Part shown: piece by piece, positions 6,685-7,414 of the stretch
How the letters are laid out: every line of letters begins with the position of its first letter
Position numbering within the stretch: position 1 is the first letter of the stretch
Assembly: GCA_905212515.1 (NCBI GenBank)
Contig: CAJMEU010000141.1
Coordinates: forward strand, 1-7,414
Source of the DNA: an uncultured Oscillospiraceae bacterium
GTDB lineage: Bacteria; Bacillota; Clostridia; Oscillospirales; Ruminococcaceae
Length of the DNA: 7,414 nucleotides
Reading direction: 5' to 3'
Translations under genes and position numbers: made by a program
The notes under the pieces: generated by a model
The model's database searches: none
Told to the model about the DNA's origin: nothing
The model's input: only the letters and a program-made list of their open reading frames with translations

Positions 6685-6703
6685 GGGTTTTCACCCCTTT
6701 GCA
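6679..6703. promoter_or_regulatory. Dyad overlapping the prfB -35 box
   Basis: TGTAAAGGG (6679-6687) and CCCTTTGCA (6695-6703) are inverted arms with one T-G mismatch around a 7-nt centre. The left arm contains the whole prfB -35 box, and the dyad also lies upstream of the rightward gene. That is a plausible operator position, but the repeat may be chance and no regulator family is recognised. Confidence 0.3.
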
Positions 6704-6724
6704 CTGGCGCGGGGGCGGGGAATG

Positions 6725-6733
6725 TGGTATGAT
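6725..6733 (+). promoter_or_regulatory. Possible extended -10 promoter for the 97-residue gene
   Basis: TGGTATGAT forms an extended -10 element (TG at 6725-6726, TATGAT at 6728-6733). No good -35 is present at 17 bp (TGGCGC at 6705-6710), and TTGCAC at 6699 is too far. Transcription would start near 6740, just before the Shine-Dalgarno sequence. Confidence 0.4.
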
Positions 6734-6760
6734 GGAAAAAAGAGAAGGGAGGCGAGGGCA

Positions 6761-7054
6761 ATGGAAGAAGCGGAACGGTTCGTCCATGTGCCGGGGCTAA
6801 CGTATGTGAAGGCCAACAAGTCCTATTCCGGCTCTCACGAAGGGCTGCGATATAATATCCGCGCGGCGGAAGGGCAATTCGTGGCCTGCGTCTGGCCGGA
6901 CCCCTGGTGCTTTGAAAAGACGGCCGAGGAGGAAAAGTCCTTTGCCGAGTTCCCCCAAAGCGAGGAGGGCCTGCGCGGCGCCGAGGCGTGGATCGAGCAG
7001 CAGTACAACGCCGACCCGGGGCACTGGCGCACAAAAAACTTTTTGGACGCATGA
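6761..7054 (+). CDS. Conserved-looking protein of unknown function, 97 residues
   Basis: AAGGGAGG (6745-6752) stands 8 nt before ATG 6761, so this start is preferred over the longer frame from 6608, which would run through the promoter region. The protein is soluble, with no signal peptide or membrane segment. It has a central hydrophobic core, FVACVWPDPWCFEKT (40-54), rich in aromatics, then an acidic helix-like segment (55-84, E/K/A-rich, ending EAWIEQQYN) and a short basic end. The pattern of a short beta portion (YNIRAAEGQFVACVWP) followed by helices suggests a small alpha/beta fold. I recall similar short hypothetical proteins in Clostridia but cannot name a family. No neighbour gives a clear functional link: prfB is divergent and the next gene appears to have its own promoter. 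Confidence 0.8.
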   Translation: MEEAERFVHVPGLTYVKANKSYSGSHEGLRYNIRAAEGQFVACVWPDPWCFEKTAEEEKSFAEFPQSEEGLRGAEAWIEQQYNADPGHWRTKNFLDA

Positions 7055-7067
7055 AGCGCCCGGCGAA

Positions 7068-7096
7068 TTGCTTTTTTGCCCTGATTGCGGTATAGT
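7068..7096 (+). promoter_or_regulatory. Probable promoter for the RING/zinc-ribbon gene
   Basis: TTGCTT (7068-7073) and TATAGT (7091-7096) are 17 bp apart. An overlapping TATACT (7096-7101) offers an alternative -10 with a T-rich -35. Either would start transcription around 7102-7108, about 30 nt before the ATG. Confidence 0.45.
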
Positions 7097-7137
7097 ATAC
7101 TTTAACACACTGTTCCCGGAAAAAGGAGCCCGATTTT

Positions 7138-7414
7138 ATGATCGATTATAAAAATTGCAAATGCACCCTGTGCCATAAGCCGCTGCATGAAGGCGACGAT
7201 ATGGTGGTGTGCCCGGAGTGCGGCGCGCCCTATCACCGCGGCTGTTATGAAAAAGCGGGCGCCTGTGTGTATCAGGACCGGCACAGCCCCGCCTTCAGCT
7301 TCGCGGACACGGAAGAGGGCAGCAAAAACAGCTCTGTCACCTGTCCGTCCTGCGGGGCCCAGAACGGCGCGGACAATATTTTCTGCGAGCGCGGCGGCGC
7401 CGCCCTGCGGGGCG
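7138..7414 (+). CDS. RING-like/zinc-ribbon protein, 3' end cut by window
   Basis: ATG 7138 follows AAGGAG (7123-7128) with a 9-nt spacer, and 92 residues are visible. The first module (residues 7-43) has Cys7, Cys9, Cys12, Cys25, Cys28, His33, Cys36 and Cys43. It resembles the prokaryotic RING-like zinc finger (CPECGAPYHRGCYEKAG). The second module (69-88) starts as a zinc ribbon, with Cys69, Cys72 and Cys83, but the expected fourth Cys is Gly86 (FCERGG instead of FCxxCG). In Clostridia such proteins commonly continue into transmembrane segments of unknown function, which would lie outside this window. A role in ubiquitin-like chemistry should not be assumed: bacterial RING-like fingers are mostly structural or binding modules. 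Confidence 0.8.
   Translation, partial: MIDYKNCKCTLCHKPLHEGDDMVVCPECGAPYHRGCYEKAGACVYQDRHSPAFSFADTEEGSKNSSVTCPSCGAQNGADNIFCERGGAALRG

Noticed and set aside
6608..6760. 148-residue version of the small gene starting at ATG 6608
   Set aside because: The extension would run through the divergent promoter and dyad and lacks a good ribosome site. ATG 6761 has AAGGGAGG at 8 nt.
7055..7080. Possible terminator after the 97-residue gene, from the T run at 7072-7077
   Set aside because: Only a four-pair stem with an unsuitable loop can be drawn before the T run.

Overview
The window looks like chromosomal DNA from a GC-rich, Gram-positive gut Clostridium relative (Oscillospiraceae/Ruminococcaceae type). 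The evidence is strong AGGAGG-type ribosome binding sites, a kinase-like protein combining a zinc ribbon, one membrane segment and PASTA domains, a secreted beta-helix/BIG2/DUF4214 protein, and Clostridia-like zinc-ribbon/RING proteins. The species cannot be fixed from the sequence alone. The window cuts the first and last genes.

Layout, left to right. (1) 1-546, plus strand: the C-terminal three quarters of a YebC/TACO1-family protein. (2) 591-2438, plus: a membrane pseudokinase (zinc ribbon, kinase fold lacking the catalytic and metal-binding Asp residues, TM helix, two PASTA-like repeats, Trp-rich tail). It lies 44 bp after yebC with no terminator between, so the two may be co-transcribed. 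(3) 2472-2682: a regulatory leader with a near-consensus promoter, two nested RNA stems, a strong Shine-Dalgarno site with a possible 14-residue leader ORF, a run of nine G, and a 17-pair intrinsic terminator. (4) 2683-5076, plus: a large secreted surface protein whose only recognisable promoter lies before that terminator. (5) 5077-5473: a gene-free stretch with a terminator, a GC-rich MITE-like repeat and the prfB terminator. (6) 5474-6607, minus: prfB (RF2) as one uninterrupted frame, without the usual programmed frameshift. (7) A divergent promoter region, then 6761-7054, plus: a 97-residue conserved-looking protein of unknown function. (8) 7138-7414, plus: the start of a RING-like/zinc-ribbon protein cut by the window end.

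How they relate. YebC and RF2 are both translation-linked but are not in one operon here. The pseudokinase and the surface protein are both envelope-associated neighbours. The leader between them suggests that expression of the surface protein depends on readthrough of a terminator. The points most worth following are that leader (possibly a structured regulatory RNA, with a G tract whose one-base loss would fuse the leader ORF in frame to the surface protein) and the degenerate kinase. Both are readings of the sequence alone and have not been tested.
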